A stretch of DNA of 64,000 bases, taken from Phaseolus vulgaris (taxonomy: Eukaryota; Streptophyta; Magnoliopsida; Fabales; Fabaceae). This document shows positions 1 through 14,105 of this stretch, piece by piece (positions within the stretch are counted from its first letter, which is position 1; each line of letters starts with the position of its first letter). Location of the stretch: positions 1,261,732 through 1,325,731 of the forward strand of contig NC_023755.2 of the NCBI RefSeq assembly GCF_000499845.2, given 5' to 3'. A model generated the notes under the pieces. The model did no database searches. It was not told the DNA's origin and saw only the letters and a program-made list of their open reading frames with translations. The position numbers and the translations under genes were made by a program.

Positions 1-280
1 TGATATGCAAGTCATTGATTATACATATATATAAATTATTTGTGATTGCATATGATGATGACACTAAAGTATCTAAATAATTATTTTAAAAAAACTATAC
101 ATTTTATATTAGATTAATCTTTATAAATAATGGTTAAAAAAATAAATCTATCTTTTTTATAAATAAATATACATTCATTCCTGGATTCATTGCTGGATAA
201 TCATAACACAAAACATGATATGCATACAAACTTTACCACTAAAGCATGAGAGAAACCATTAAAAAAGGAATACAAACAAC
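1..280. other. AT-rich flank, no gene seen
   Basis: Low-complexity AT-rich sequence at the window edge. No convincing open frame, RNA gene or repeat is visible. Confidence 0.6.
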
Positions 281-316
281 TTGAGGAATCAACAAATTAA
301 ATGCAAAATCTTGCAA

Positions 317-715
317 ACAGCATCTCAATTAGTTCATCAAATTTCCAAGTTCATTCCAAGAACAGCATCTCAATTAGTTCATCAAATTTTCAAGTTCATT
401 CCAATAACAGCATCTCAATTAGTTCATCAAATTTTTAAATTCATTCCAAGAACAGCATCTCAATTAGTTCATCAAATTTCCAAGTTCATTCCAAAAACAG
501 CATCTCAATTAGTTCATCAAATTTTCAAGTTCATTCCAAGAACATCTCAATTAGTACATCAAATTTCCAAGTTCATTCCAAGAACAGCATCTCAATTAGT
601 TCTTCAAATTTCCAAGTTCATTCCAAAAACATCTCAATTAGTACATCAAATTTCCAAATTCATTCCAAGAACAGCATCTCAAATAGTTCATCAAATGTCC
701 AAGTTCATTCCAATA
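317..715. repeat. 45-bp minisatellite, nine units, open in frame
   Basis: Nine head-to-tail units can be read directly, beginning near 317, 362, 407, 452, 497, 542, 584, 629 and 671. Seven are 45 bp and two (542, 629) are 42 bp, lacking the same GCA triplet. Every unit length is a multiple of three, so the plus strand stays open from 281 to 721 (146 codons, ATG-less start region). The units read as a 15-residue motif of the type TASQLVHQISKFIPR. The frame has no recognised domain. It could be an exon of an unrecognised repetitive protein, but a non-coding minisatellite that happens to lack stops is at least as likely. Confidence 0.8.
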
Positions 716-1281
716 AAATAATAAATCAATGTTCAATGGAGGATCAACTTAAACACATTCAGCATTTCCAAGGGGCCAAAGCTAGCTTTCAATGATATCC
801 CTAAAGGTTTAAAAAAAATAATAATCAAAAAGCTCTTAAAAACATTCATTCAGATTGATCAAATGACTTCAACAAAATTAAAGTTAATACATTTTAATCA
901 CTGTAGTTTCAAAAATTTAATTTAGATCTCAAACCCCAACAACAGTTCAACCCAAAAACAGCTTTCAAAATGGGGTCCAAACATATAACCAAAGCTAATA
1001 AAGAATTTATCTACGCTACCAAGATAGAGAACTTGAAGAACAATCTTCAAAAGATTATTTTGCACATAAACACAAGGAGTCATAGATTTCTGAAAATATA
1101 ATACTCACCCATTACACAAATTCCATGTACTTTTCCAAACAGAATAAAACCCTACCACACACCTTCCTTACACAATATCAACCTAATACTATTTCTTCAA
1201 TTAAAAATGTATCTACCAATGCAATCTAACAATAGGCCTAACAGATACATGGAAAACCCTGGAAGCAAGAAGTTACTTAGT
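716..1281. other. 3' flank of the H2B gene
   Basis: AT-rich DNA between the minisatellite and the histone stop codon. The histone transcript on the minus strand must end in here. No other gene is visible. Confidence 0.5.
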
Positions 1282-1725
1282 TCAAGAGCTGGTGAATTTG
1301 GTAACTGCCTTGGTTCCTTCTGAGACAGCATGTTTGGCCAATTCTCCGGGCAGCACAAGCCTGACCGCGGTCTGAATTTCCCTTGAAGTGATGGTGGGCT
1401 TCTTGTTGTAGCGGGCAAGTCTAGAAGATTCTTGGGCAAGCTTCTCGAAAATGTCGTTGATAAAACTGTTCATGATACCCATGGCCTTGCTTGAGATGCC
1501 AATGTCAGGGTGAACCTGCTTCAGAACCTTGAAGATGTAGATCTTGTATGTCTCCACGTTCTTCTTGTTCCTCTTCTTCTTCTTGTCAGCGCTGGCTCCT
1601 CCCTCCTTCGGGAGCTTCTTTCCAGCCTTCGGCTTCTTCTCCGCCGGAGCCTTGTCTGCCACCGTGGACTTCTTCTCCTCCGCGGGCTTCTTCTCCGCCG
1701 GCTTCTTCTCTGCCTTTGGTGCCAT
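1282..1725 (-). CDS. Histone H2B
   Basis: Intronless gene for a 147-aa core histone H2B, which pairs with H2A in the nucleosome. The start is the ATG at 1725 ([18 protein letters not shown]), in a CCATGG context; the frame extends a few codons upstream without an ATG. Residues 1 to about 55 form a Lys/Ala/Pro-rich tail with repeated AEKKP blocks typical of plant H2B. The histone fold follows ([19 protein letters not shown], then the [16 protein letters not shown] helix). The C-terminus has the canonical [17 protein letters not shown] and ends in TKFTSS. Length and sequence are normal for a plant H2B. It is probably replication-dependent, because the upstream region carries the plant histone octamer/hexamer element. 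Which H2B paralogue this is cannot be told. Confidence 0.98.
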   Translation of the reverse strand: MAPKAEKKPAEKKPAEEKKSTVADKAPAEKKPKAGKKLPKEGGASADKKKKRNKKNVETYKIYIFKVLKQVHPDIGISSKAMGIMNSFINDIFEKLAQESSRLARYNKKPTITSREIQTAVRLVLPGELAKHAVSEGTKAVTKFTSS

Positions 1726-1846
1726 GGCCAATTGAGAATTGAGCACTCTGGAGAAAACTAGAGTTACGAATTGGGAATTGAAACGATCGAAACTGTAACA
1801 GGTAAATTGTTGAAAACTTCAATGAAAAGAGCTTGCAGAGATTACT

Positions 1847-1857
1847 AATATATATAG
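1847..1857 (-). promoter_or_regulatory. TATA box of the H2B gene
   Basis: On the minus strand this reads CTATATATAT. It lies about 120 bp upstream of the H2B ATG, a sensible spacing for a short 5' UTR. Confidence 0.7.
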
Positions 1858-1874
1858 AAAGCTTCTCGCGTTCT

Positions 1875-1880
1875 CATTGG
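1875..1880 (-). promoter_or_regulatory. CCAAT box of the H2B gene
   Basis: CCAATG on the minus strand, between the TATA box and the octamer/hexamer element. Its spacing suits a histone promoter. Confidence 0.5.
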
Positions 1881-1894
1881 TTAAAGGGGTTTGG

Positions 1895-1912
1895 CGCGGA
1901 TCGATGACGTGG
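1895..1912 (-). promoter_or_regulatory. Plant histone type I element (octamer + hexamer)
   Basis: The plus strand reads CGCGGATCGATGACGTGG. This joins the plant histone octamer CGCGGATC to the reverse of the hexamer ACGTCA, which together form the type I element known from plant histone promoters and associated with S-phase expression. It lies about 40 bp upstream of the TATA box of the H2B gene. Confidence 0.85.
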
Positions 1913-2915
1913 CTGTCCTATAATCTGTGCGCAAGTAAAAACATTGACGGACAGGATTGATTAGAATTGAATCCAATGGATGCAGATTGATGAGTTCGCT
2001 CGCGATTAAACACTGATAAATGAACGGTTGAGATGCTTTTCTGATTTCATCAAGATGCATTTACGTTTTATAGAATATTAAATAAAGTTCACAGGATATA
2101 CCTATTCCAATCTGGGATAACTTCAAACCACACCTCATTCCAAACACACAGTTTTGTCAACTTGATAATATTTGAACTTATAGTAAAAACTTGAAACAAA
2201 ACACAAAATATAAAATTAAAATTACCATTAACATGAAAGCCAAGTGAAAGAAAAAAAAGTCACATGACCTAAATAAAATAAAAAAACATTGTAAATATTG
2301 CATATGATCGAAACAGTGTATAACTTATATTTGACCGAGATGCTCTAAAGTGTTTAGTTGAGTAGTCTTCAACAACTAGATCGACTGCATATCGTCAACT
2401 CAAAGCAAAAGTCTCTTAAATATAGATTTTGTAGAGAATTCATACGTAATGTAGGAATTAGCAGTGATATTTGTGCTAATTTAAGCTCATAACGAGGATC
2501 CAATGTATCTTTATAAATAGATTGATCAACGTCAAGTTAGGGTACGTATTTTATAGTATTTATTATCTTCAATTATCGAATACAGAATAACAAATACTAA
2601 CTTGAGTTTTGAAAAAATCTTTTATAGATACCATTTTGTCCTTGAGTACTGAATATCGAAAATCGTTAAGAGCCTACATCAAAAAGACCAAAATTCATAC
2701 ATTGAAAAATATGTGACATTCCTGATTCATAAAAAAAACAAATATGAAATTAAAATAAAAAAAGAAAAACAACTATGATAATGAAAGAATTGTTACAAAA
2801 TAACAAATTTAATTCAAAGACAATCTAGTTAGACAACAATCCTTGGCATATGTTTACAACATTTAGAAACATTTCATATATTTACACAATTTGAAAATGT
2901 TTGAAGATGATATGA
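1913..2915. other. Intergenic, H2B promoter side to AIG1 3' side
   Basis: AT-rich DNA. Upstream histone promoter sequence grades into the 3' flank of the AIG1 gene. No further gene is recognised. Confidence 0.5.
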
Positions 2916-6825
<3,910 letters not shown>

Positions 6826-7295
6826 TGTACCGGTAGGCACCGACCGACCGACCGGATGCACAATAAATGTAAGGGCATTTATGTAACAAGCTAAGGTGGT
6901 TAAGATACACCTCCGAAGAATAAGGAATATGCGTTTAAAGAAGATATGTTCCCCGGGTATTCCGGAGCACGACTGGCAAGACATATCCATAACCACCCTG
7001 AGCCCAAGGGACAGAAAGCCCATTAGGCAACCCTATAAATACTGTGATCAAGCCAGAGAAAGGTACGTTTTCATTCACTTACGAAACTGCGCTTAGAATC
7101 TCATACTTACTTGAGCGTCGGAGTGCCTTCGCAGGTACCCTCCCCCGCCCGACCGAAGTGGATAGCACGAAGGGACGACCGACCAAAGGAGACAGCAAGA
7201 AAGGACAATCGACCAGAGGAGAAGAAGATCAACACGTCAGCAATTACACCACGTCAACCGACCGTGCCTGGGCCCCATCTCTCCACTCAGGTACA
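6826..7295 (+). repeat. 5' LTR of the Tat-type element
   Basis: 470 bp, TG...CA bounded. It differs from the 3' LTR at only four positions by eye: two near bases 22-25, one in the GAAGAAGATC stretch and one at GGCCCCAT. The TATAAAT at 7034-7040 is its probable promoter box. Confidence 0.95.
7034..7040 (+). promoter_or_regulatory. LTR TATA box
   Basis: TATAAAT within CCCTATAAATACTG, repeated identically in the 3' LTR near 12861. It is the most likely core promoter of the retrotransposon. Confidence 0.6.
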
Positions 7296-7296
7296 A

Positions 7297-7310
7297 TTGG
7301 CGCCCACAAA
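7297..7310 (+). other. Primer-binding site of the retrotransposon
   Basis: TTGGCGCCCAC begins one base after the 5' LTR ends, the expected place for a tRNA primer site. The priming tRNA was not identified. Confidence 0.6.
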
Positions 7311-7344
7311 ACGAGGACGTTCCCCCACACGGCGTTCCGGACGA

Positions 7345-10300
7345 CACATGTCCCGTCGTCAAATGATAGCCCTTGTTGACCTCGACCCTCGCATGGACGA
7401 TCCCCGTATGGAAGCAGGAAAAGACTTGCATCCATTCCCGCTTCGCGATGATCGCCACACTACGCACATCGGTACTTCGCTGAAACCGGACGACCGAATA
7501 GCCATCGGGACGACACTTGTTAAAAATGCCGATCTTTTCGCCTGGACGGCCGCTGATATGCCTGGCGTAGACCCACAGGTTATCACTCACCGATTATCAC
7601 TGTATAGAGAAGCTAAGCCAATAGCTCAAAAGAAAAGACATATAGGCGAGGAACGACGTCAAGCCGCACGTGAGGAAGCCGACAAATTGTTACAGGCTGG
7701 ATTCATTCGGAAGGCCCATTACACCACATGGCTAGCCAACGTGGTTATGGTGAAGAAAGCGAACGGAAAATGGCGTATGTGTGTTGACTACACAGACCTC
7801 AATAAAGCTTGCCCAAAAGACTCGTATCCTCTGCCTACCATTGATCGTCTCGTCGACGGTGCAGCCGGGCATCACATCCTCAGCTTCCTTGATGCCTACT
7901 ATGGCTATAATCAAATCCAAATGCACCCGGCCGACCGGAAGAAGACGGCCTTCATGACTGATTCCGGCAATTTCTACTATGAAGTGATGCCCTTCGGACT
8001 CAAAAATGCTGGAGCCACTTATCAAAGACTAATGGACCACGTATTCCACGACATGATTGGTAGGAATGTTGAAGTCTATGTCGATGACATCGTCGTTAAG
8101 TCCGACTCATGCAAACAACATATTGCCGACCTAAAAGAAGTTTTTCAGGCCCTCCGCCAACACCAGATGCGACTCAATCCGGACAAGTGTGCGTTCGGCG
8201 TCGAGGGGGGGAAGTTCTTAGGTTTTATGCTAACTCATAGAGGCATAGAAGCTAACCCCGAGAAGTGCAGAGCTATCTCCGAAATGCGAAGTCCCAACTC
8301 CATTCAGGAAATTCAGAGACTTATCGGCCGACTCACCGCACTATCCAGATTTGTTCCTAAACTCACCGAACGAACGAGGCCCATCGTCCGACTACTGAAA
8401 AAAGCATCCCGCTTCGAGTGGTCGACCGAATGTGAGGAAATTTTCCTCGATTTGAAAACTTTTTTATCAACCCCGCCGGTCATCCAGAAACCGGACGCAC
8501 GAGAACCCATCATAGTCTACCTCGCCGTTTCACACGAAGCTGTCAGCTCAGTCTTAGTGCAAGAAATTAATTTTGAAGAACGGCCGGTTTACTTCGTCAG
8601 CCGCGCCCTTCATGGAGCCGAAATCCGATACCAGACGATCGAAAAGGTAGCCATGGCCCTCATCATTACCGCCCGATGAATGCGTATGTATTTTCAGAAT
8701 CATCGGGTTATTGTTCGGACAAATTACCCTATTGTAAAGATCCTCACTAAGCCAGATTTAGCCGGACGAATGATCGGTTGGACGATCGAACTATCCGAAT
8801 TCCATATTCAGTACCAACCATGCGGAGCGATCAAGTCGCAAGCTCTCGCCGACTTCGCAGCTGAACTCACTACTTCTTCAGCCGACACCGAACATTCATC
8901 ATGGATCTTATATGTTGACGGCTCCTCCAACGAGAGGTCGTGCGGCGCTGGAGTTGTTTTGGAAGGCCCCGGCGAGATTGTCATCGAGCAGGCCCTCAAA
9001 TTCGACTTCAAAGCTTCAAACAATCAGGCCGAATATGAAGCCATATTAGCCGGTCTACGTCTCGCTCAAGAATTAGAAATCACTAAGTTAATTTGCAAAA
9101 GTGATTCTCGGCTTGTCATCGGTCAGCTTAACGACGAATATGAAGTCCGAGAAAGCTTTTTACAGCGATAATATCACTTAGTCAAACAAGAGATGAGCAC
9201 CTTTTCCGAAATTTCTATGCAGCACGTTCGACGCGATCACAATACCCGCGCGGACGCCTTGTCCCGATTAGCAACCACGAAGTGTAAAGGAATGCATCGG
9301 TCGGTCATCCATGTTACGCTTGCACGCCCAAGCATCGACCTACAGGAATGCCTGACGACCGACACAGAATCTACTTGGATTACCCCAATCAAGCAATATT
9401 TACTCGACGACACATGTAGTCCTCTCGGCGAAAAAACCATGAAGCTGCAGGCCGCCCGTTTTGTCTTAATCGGCGACGACCTTTATCGCCGAGGTTATAC
9501 CCAACCACTCCTTAAATGTTTGACACCAGACCAAGCTTCCTATGTCATCCAAGAGTTGCACGAAGGAATTTGCGGAACCCACTCCGGCGCACGGACAATG
9601 GCTGCCAAAGTATTCCGGGCCGGATACTACTGGCCGACCGTCCTGGGTGACTGCACCAATTTCGTCCAAAAATGTCTTAAATGCCAAGAGTTTGGCACTT
9701 TGTCCCATCAAAAGCCTGAGGAACTCCATTTTATTTTATCACCTTGGCCGTTCGTCCAATGGGGTATGGACATCATTGGTCCTTTCGCCCCCGGTAAAGG
9801 CCAGTGTAAATTCTTACTAGTCGGCATTGATTACTTCACCAAGTGGATCGAAGCCGAGCCCCTGACTGCAATCACCGCCCGCAATGTTCAAAATTTCGTA
9901 TGGAAAAATATCGTTTGCCGCTTCGGGCTTCCACAAATCATCATCACCGATAACGGTCGGCAATTCACCGACCGAACATTAGCTGAATTTTACGAGAAGC
10001 TCCACATCAAACACATCGCTAGTTCAGTCGAACATCCGCAAACAAACGGACAGGCTGAAGCTGCAAACAAAGTCATTTTGAACGAACTGAAGAAACGTCT
10101 CGGCCCAGCAAAGGGCAACTGGACTGAAGAACTCTTAGAAGTCTTATGGGCATATCGCTGTACTCCTCAGACAACTACACAAGAAACGCCGTACAGCCTA
10201 ACGTATGGCACCGAAGCTATGATCCCCGTCGAGATTGGCGAACCCTCTCTCCGCCGGCAAACCCTTGATCTTGATCTAAACAAGGAAAGCCTCTCGGTCG

Positions 10301-10599
10301 GCCTCGATCTCATCAACGAACTCCGGGACAAGTGTAGAATTAGAGAAGAAGCATGCAAAATTCGGGCGGCCAGACGATACAACTCCAAAGTTAAACCAAG
10401 ATTGTTCCACAAAGGCGACTTAGTATGGCGAATGCGGAGCAGCGCACGGAGGGAAGGAGGCAAGTTCTCCAGCAATTGGGAAGGACCTTTCCGCATAGCA
10501 GATACGGCAGCCGGTGGAGCCTATTATTTAGATCATTTATCTGGGAAGGAAATACCGAGAACGTGAAATGCCACGCATCTCAAATTTTATTACAGTTGA
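7345..10599 (+). pseudogene. Tat-type pol polyprotein, broken by in-frame stops
   Basis: All segments lie in one frame. Open segments are 7345-8676, 8680-9168, 9172-10563 and a short tail to TGA at 10597. The stops TGA 8677, TAA 9169 and TGA 10564 interrupt it, and no frameshift is needed. Domains in order: reverse transcriptase (WLANVVMVKKANGKWRMCVD, LNKACPKDSYPLPTIDRL, catalytic YVDD near 8075); RNase H (about 8410-8880); a second RNase H-like domain (ILYVDGSSNERSCGAGVVL, NNQAEYEAILAGL); and integrase with an H-H-C-C zinc region (KCLKCQ) and D,D,E residues (WGMDIIGP, ITDNGRQF, NGQAEAANK). Gag and protease are absent upstream. The element could move only with enzymes supplied in trans. Confidence 0.93.
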
Positions 10600-10770
10600 A
10601 CTTTAATAATAAAAGTGCACTCTTTCCTCGCTCGGTCGGTTTTTCCCTAAGGAGGGTTTACGACCGGGAAGGTTTTAACGAGGCACTAAATTAAAATCCA
10701 AATCTCCTAGTCCTTTACTCAATTTATATCTCGTTCGGTTTCATAGGTATTTAACGAAATCAGAATTATA

Positions 10771-12215
10771 TATGCCTCGTTCGGCATCAGAATTATTACT
10801 TTTAACAGAATTATATATGCCTCGTTCGGCATCAGAATTATTACTTTAACGTAATCGGAATTATTTATGCCTCGTTCGGCATCAGAATTTATCGGATTTA
10901 TATATGCCTCGTTCGGCATCAGAAATATTATTTTAACGTAATCAGAATTATTTATGCCTCGTTCGGCATCAGGATTTGTCGGATTTATATATGCCTCGTT
11001 CGGCATCAGACTTATTACTTTAATGTAATCAGAATTATTTATGCCTCGTTCGGCATCAGAATTACCTTATTACTTTAATGTAATCAGAATTATTTATGCC
11101 TCGTTCGGCATCAGAATTACCTTATTACTTTAATGTAATCAGAATTATCTATGCCTCGTTCGGCATCAAAACTATCTTATTACTTTAATGTAATCAGAAT
11201 TGTTTATGCCTCGTTCGGCATCAGACTTATTACTTTAATGTAATCAGAATTATTTATGCCTCGTTCGGCATCAGAATTACCTTATTACTTTAATGTAATC
11301 AGAATTATTTATGCCTCGTTCGGCATCAGAATTACCTTATTACTTTAATGTAATCAGAATTATCTATGCCTCGTTCAGCATCAAAATTATCTTATTACTT
11401 TAATGTAATCAGAATTATTTATGCCTCGTTCGGCATCAGAATTATCTTATTACTTTAATGTAATCAGAATTATTTATGCCTCGTTCGGCATCATAATTAT
11501 CTTATTACTTTAATGTAATCAGAATTATTTATGCCTCGTTCGGCATCAGAATTACCTTATTACTTTAATGTAATCAGAATTATTTATGCCTCGTTCGACA
11601 TCAGAATTATCTTATTACTTTAATGTAATCAGAATTATTTATGCCTCGTTCGGCATCAGAATTATCTTATTACTTTAATGTGATCAGAATTATTTATGCC
11701 TCGCCCGGCATCAGAATTACCTTATTACTTTAATGTAATCAGAATTATCTATGCCTCGTTCGGCATCAGAATTATCTTATTACTTTAATGTAATCAGAAT
11801 TGTTTATGCCTCGTTCGGCATCAGAATTATCTTATTACTTTAATGTAATCAGAATTATTTATGCCTCGTCCGGCATCAGAATTAACTTACTATAACGAAA
11901 TCGCAATTATGTATTACTCGTTCGGCATCAGAATTATCTTATTACTTTAATGTGATCAGAATTATTTATGCTTCGTCCGGCATTAGAATTATCTTATTAC
12001 TCTAACGTAATCGGAATTATCTATGCCTCGTTTGGCATCAAAATTATCTTATTACTTTAATGTAATCAGAATTATCTATGCCTCGTTCGGCACCCAAATT
12101 ATCTTATTATACCATAATTGGAATTATTTGTGCCTCGTTCGGCATCCACATTACCTTATTCTTTCGAAAATCGAAATTACCTATGCCTCGTTCGGCACCC
12201 GAATTCGTAAATCAT
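10771..12215 (+). repeat. 55-bp tandem array in the retrotransposon 3' region
   Basis: About 28 head-to-tail units, each beginning near ATGCCTCGTTCGGCATC. The period is 55 bp through most of the middle (starts near 11041, 11096, 11151, 11206 and onward). Units are shorter or diverged at both ends. Each unit holds two small dyads: TGCC-TCGTTC-GGCA and ATTAC-TTTAAT-GTAAT. The array lies between pol and the 3' LTR, where Tat-lineage elements are known to carry tandem repeats that can seed satellites. Short open frames inside it are by-products of the repeat. Confidence 0.93.
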
Positions 12216-12350
12216 TACTTTCAAACCACGTTTAGAAATTATCGTTCGGCCTACGCACTACAAATATTAGCTGAAATTATAAAATATTCAAAATGCAAGT
12301 GTATATTGCCCACATGTCGGGCCCAGCAATTTTCTATGGCACATTGTTCA

Positions 12351-12609
12351 TTACTCTTCAAATGAGGCGTCCGGCTGTGGGCCAGGGGTCTTCGCCTCGG
12401 CCTCCTCATCTAAATTATCATCGGGGTTGACCGGCACCAGCTTTCCATCAACTACTATTTTTTTTATGTCGTACCGGTCGTCCTCCAGGGGTGCTCCATG
12501 AAGGCAGGCCGCTTTTTCGATGCCTAACCGAAAATATTCTTCGCTAATGCGAACGTCCCGTCATTCCGTTAAATTTAATGTCTGACACCTCGAAAGGCAC
12601 AACAATCAT
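12351..12609 (-). pseudogene. Antisense ORF remnant in the Tat element
   Basis: On the strand opposite pol, an ATG at 12609 opens MIVVPFEVSDIKFNG. A second frame is open from 12560 to the stop at 12351 and reads RISEEYFRLGIEKAACLHG, then a Asp/Glu-rich tail (NPDDNLDEEAEAKTP). The two frames meet near 12561, so one frameshift separates them; together they cover about 85 codons. The acidic, non-repetitive composition looks coding. Antisense ORFs between pol and the 3' LTR are known in Tat-lineage elements such as Grande and Retand. I infer the same class here, but the family was not checked by search. Confidence 0.55.
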
Positions 12610-12641
12610 TACGACTCTTCGGCTTTTATTCACCTCGAGCC

Positions 12642-12652
12642 TGGGGGGCAAG
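12642..12652 (+). other. Polypurine tract
   Basis: A TGGGGGGCAAG run ends directly before the 3' LTR TG, as expected for the plus-strand priming site. Confidence 0.7.
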
Positions 12653-13122
12653 TGTACCGGTAGGCACCGACCGGCCCACCGGATGCACAATAAATGTAAG
12701 GGCATTTATGTAACAAGCTAAGGTGGTTAAGATACACCTCCGAAGAATAAGGAATATGCGTTTAAAGAAGATATGTTCCCCGGGTATTCCGGAGCACGAC
12801 TGGCAAGACATATCCATAACCACCCTGAGCCCAAGGGACAGAAAGCCCATTAGGCAACCCTATAAATACTGTGATCAAGCCAGAGAAAGGTACGTTTTCA
12901 TTCACTTACGAAACTGCGCTTAGAATCTCATACTTACTTGAGCGTCGGAGTGCCTTCGCAGGTACCCTCCCCCGCCCGACCGAAGTGGATAGCACGAAGG
13001 GACGACCGACCAAAGGAGACAGCAAGAAAGGACAATCGACCAGAGGAGAAGGAGATCAACACGTCAGCAATTACACCACGTCAACCGACCGTGCCTGGGC
13101 TCCATCTCTCCACTCAGGTACA
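12653..13122 (+). repeat. 3' LTR of the Tat-type element
   Basis: 470 bp, the same ends and length as the 5' LTR, with four differences. It is followed by the TATAT target duplication at 13123-13127. Confidence 0.95.
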
Positions 13123-13612
13123 TATATGACTTATATTTAAATAAATAGAAGATTGTGTTAAGTTGTTTTTAATTTTATGTTTGGGTGTTATGTTTAAACA
13201 TTTTTAATATTATTTTTAAACGAGTTAAGAGTAAAATTTCAAGTTTTTTTATTATGATGAGATATCAAATACAATATGTAGTGAAATATAGAAAAAAAAA
13301 GTACTAGTGCATAAATCAAAATTTGATGTAACGCGTCAATGAATAAAATAAAAATTACACGTTGAATCTTTTACCAATAGTAACATGAAGGTGTCAGTCA
13401 TAGTTAAATAATATATATTACATGTGTTAAAATATGTATGCAAATTTCATAATTTTTTTTTGGAATGAACTATATACTAAATGAATAAATCAATTACCTC
13501 GTAAGAGATAACTTTTATATTAATTTTTTAATTATTACTTTTATTGATTTATTGATTTTGTATATACAAATAAAGTACAAGTAAGAAATGAAGTAAGAAA
13601 ATGAGTAATAAT

Positions 13613-13944
13613 CACTAAAAGAAAATCATTAAATTCTATTATTAAATAGAATTTAAATTTAGTCAAATTAAATTATATACTATTTTAAAGAGTAAAAAAT
13701 TATTAGTATATAAAGTAATTTTTATTATTAATAAAAATTTATAAAATAATTTTTAAATTTGTATCTAAATTAGTTACCCTACTAATATTTTAGATTTATA
13801 AATTAGTCTTTACAAAAATAATAGAGACTAATTTAGAATATAGAGTAGTTAGTAGTTATCTTGGTAACTAATAGTTAGATATAATAATTAATTATTTTAG
13901 TATCTAAAATTAGTGTTTATTTAATGATTTTTGTGTGTGTAGTG
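13613..13944. mobile_element. CACTA-like foldback MITE
   Basis: Begins CACTAAAAGAAAATCATTAA and ends TGTGTGTAGTG, with family blocks between. The flanks (AAT left, ATT right) are not identical, so the target duplication is unclear. Confidence 0.7.
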
Positions 13945-14105
13945 ATTAATTACTATATTTACTAAATTAGAGACCATTTTATTATTAGTATCTAAAATAG
14001 TTTCTATTATTAATAAAAATTTATAAAATAATTTTTAAATTGGTAACTATTAGCTACTAACTACTTTATATTCTAAATTAGTCTCTATTAATTTTACATA
14101 CTTTT
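13945..14105. mobile_element. Fragment of the CACTA-like MITE
   Basis: Carries the family left-arm and centre blocks (ACTAAATTAGAGACCATTTT, TAGTTTCTATTATTAATAAA) directly after the copy ending at 13944. Its own ends are missing. Confidence 0.5.

Larger units (their letters stand above)
6826..13122 (+). mobile_element. Ty3/gypsy LTR retrotransposon, Tat type, gag-less
   Basis: A 6297-bp element with 470-bp LTRs, each starting TGTACCGG and ending GGTACA. It is flanked by the 5-bp duplication TATAT (6821-6825 and 13123-13127). The order is LTR, primer-binding site, pol (RT, RNase H, second RNase H-like domain, integrase), a 55-bp tandem array, an antisense ORF remnant, a purine tract and the LTR. 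The second RNase H domain, the 3' tandem repeats and the antisense ORF all fit the plant Tat lineage (Ogre, Retand, Grande relatives). Gag and protease are missing: the frame reaches the protease-RT linker within about 60 bp of the primer site. Pol has three in-frame stops. It is therefore non-autonomous. The GC content is clearly higher than in the surrounding DNA. Confidence 0.95.

Noticed and set aside
317..715. CRISPR-like or LRR-type protein array
   Set aside because: No spacers; the 15-residue unit has no LRR consensus.
1510..1761. Open frames on the plus strand opposite H2B (Leu- or Ser-rich)
   Set aside because: They are antisense shadows of the Lys/Ala-rich histone tail; low complexity and no domain.
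7044..7379. Frames crossing the 5' LTR boundary
   Set aside because: The same peptide recurs at 12871-13140 in the other LTR, so it is LTR sequence read by chance.
10719..11006. 95-codon minus-strand frame with repeated NPTNPDAERGINN-type units
   Set aside because: It is the translation of the retrotransposon 55-bp array, not a gene.
10771..12215. CRISPR-like array
   Set aside because: Units are contiguous 55-bp repeats with no unique spacers, in a plant retrotransposon.
12023..12365. Plus-strand frames at the end of the array
   Set aside because: Produced by the tandem units (ASFGTQIILLYH-like repeats); no coding character beyond the repeat.
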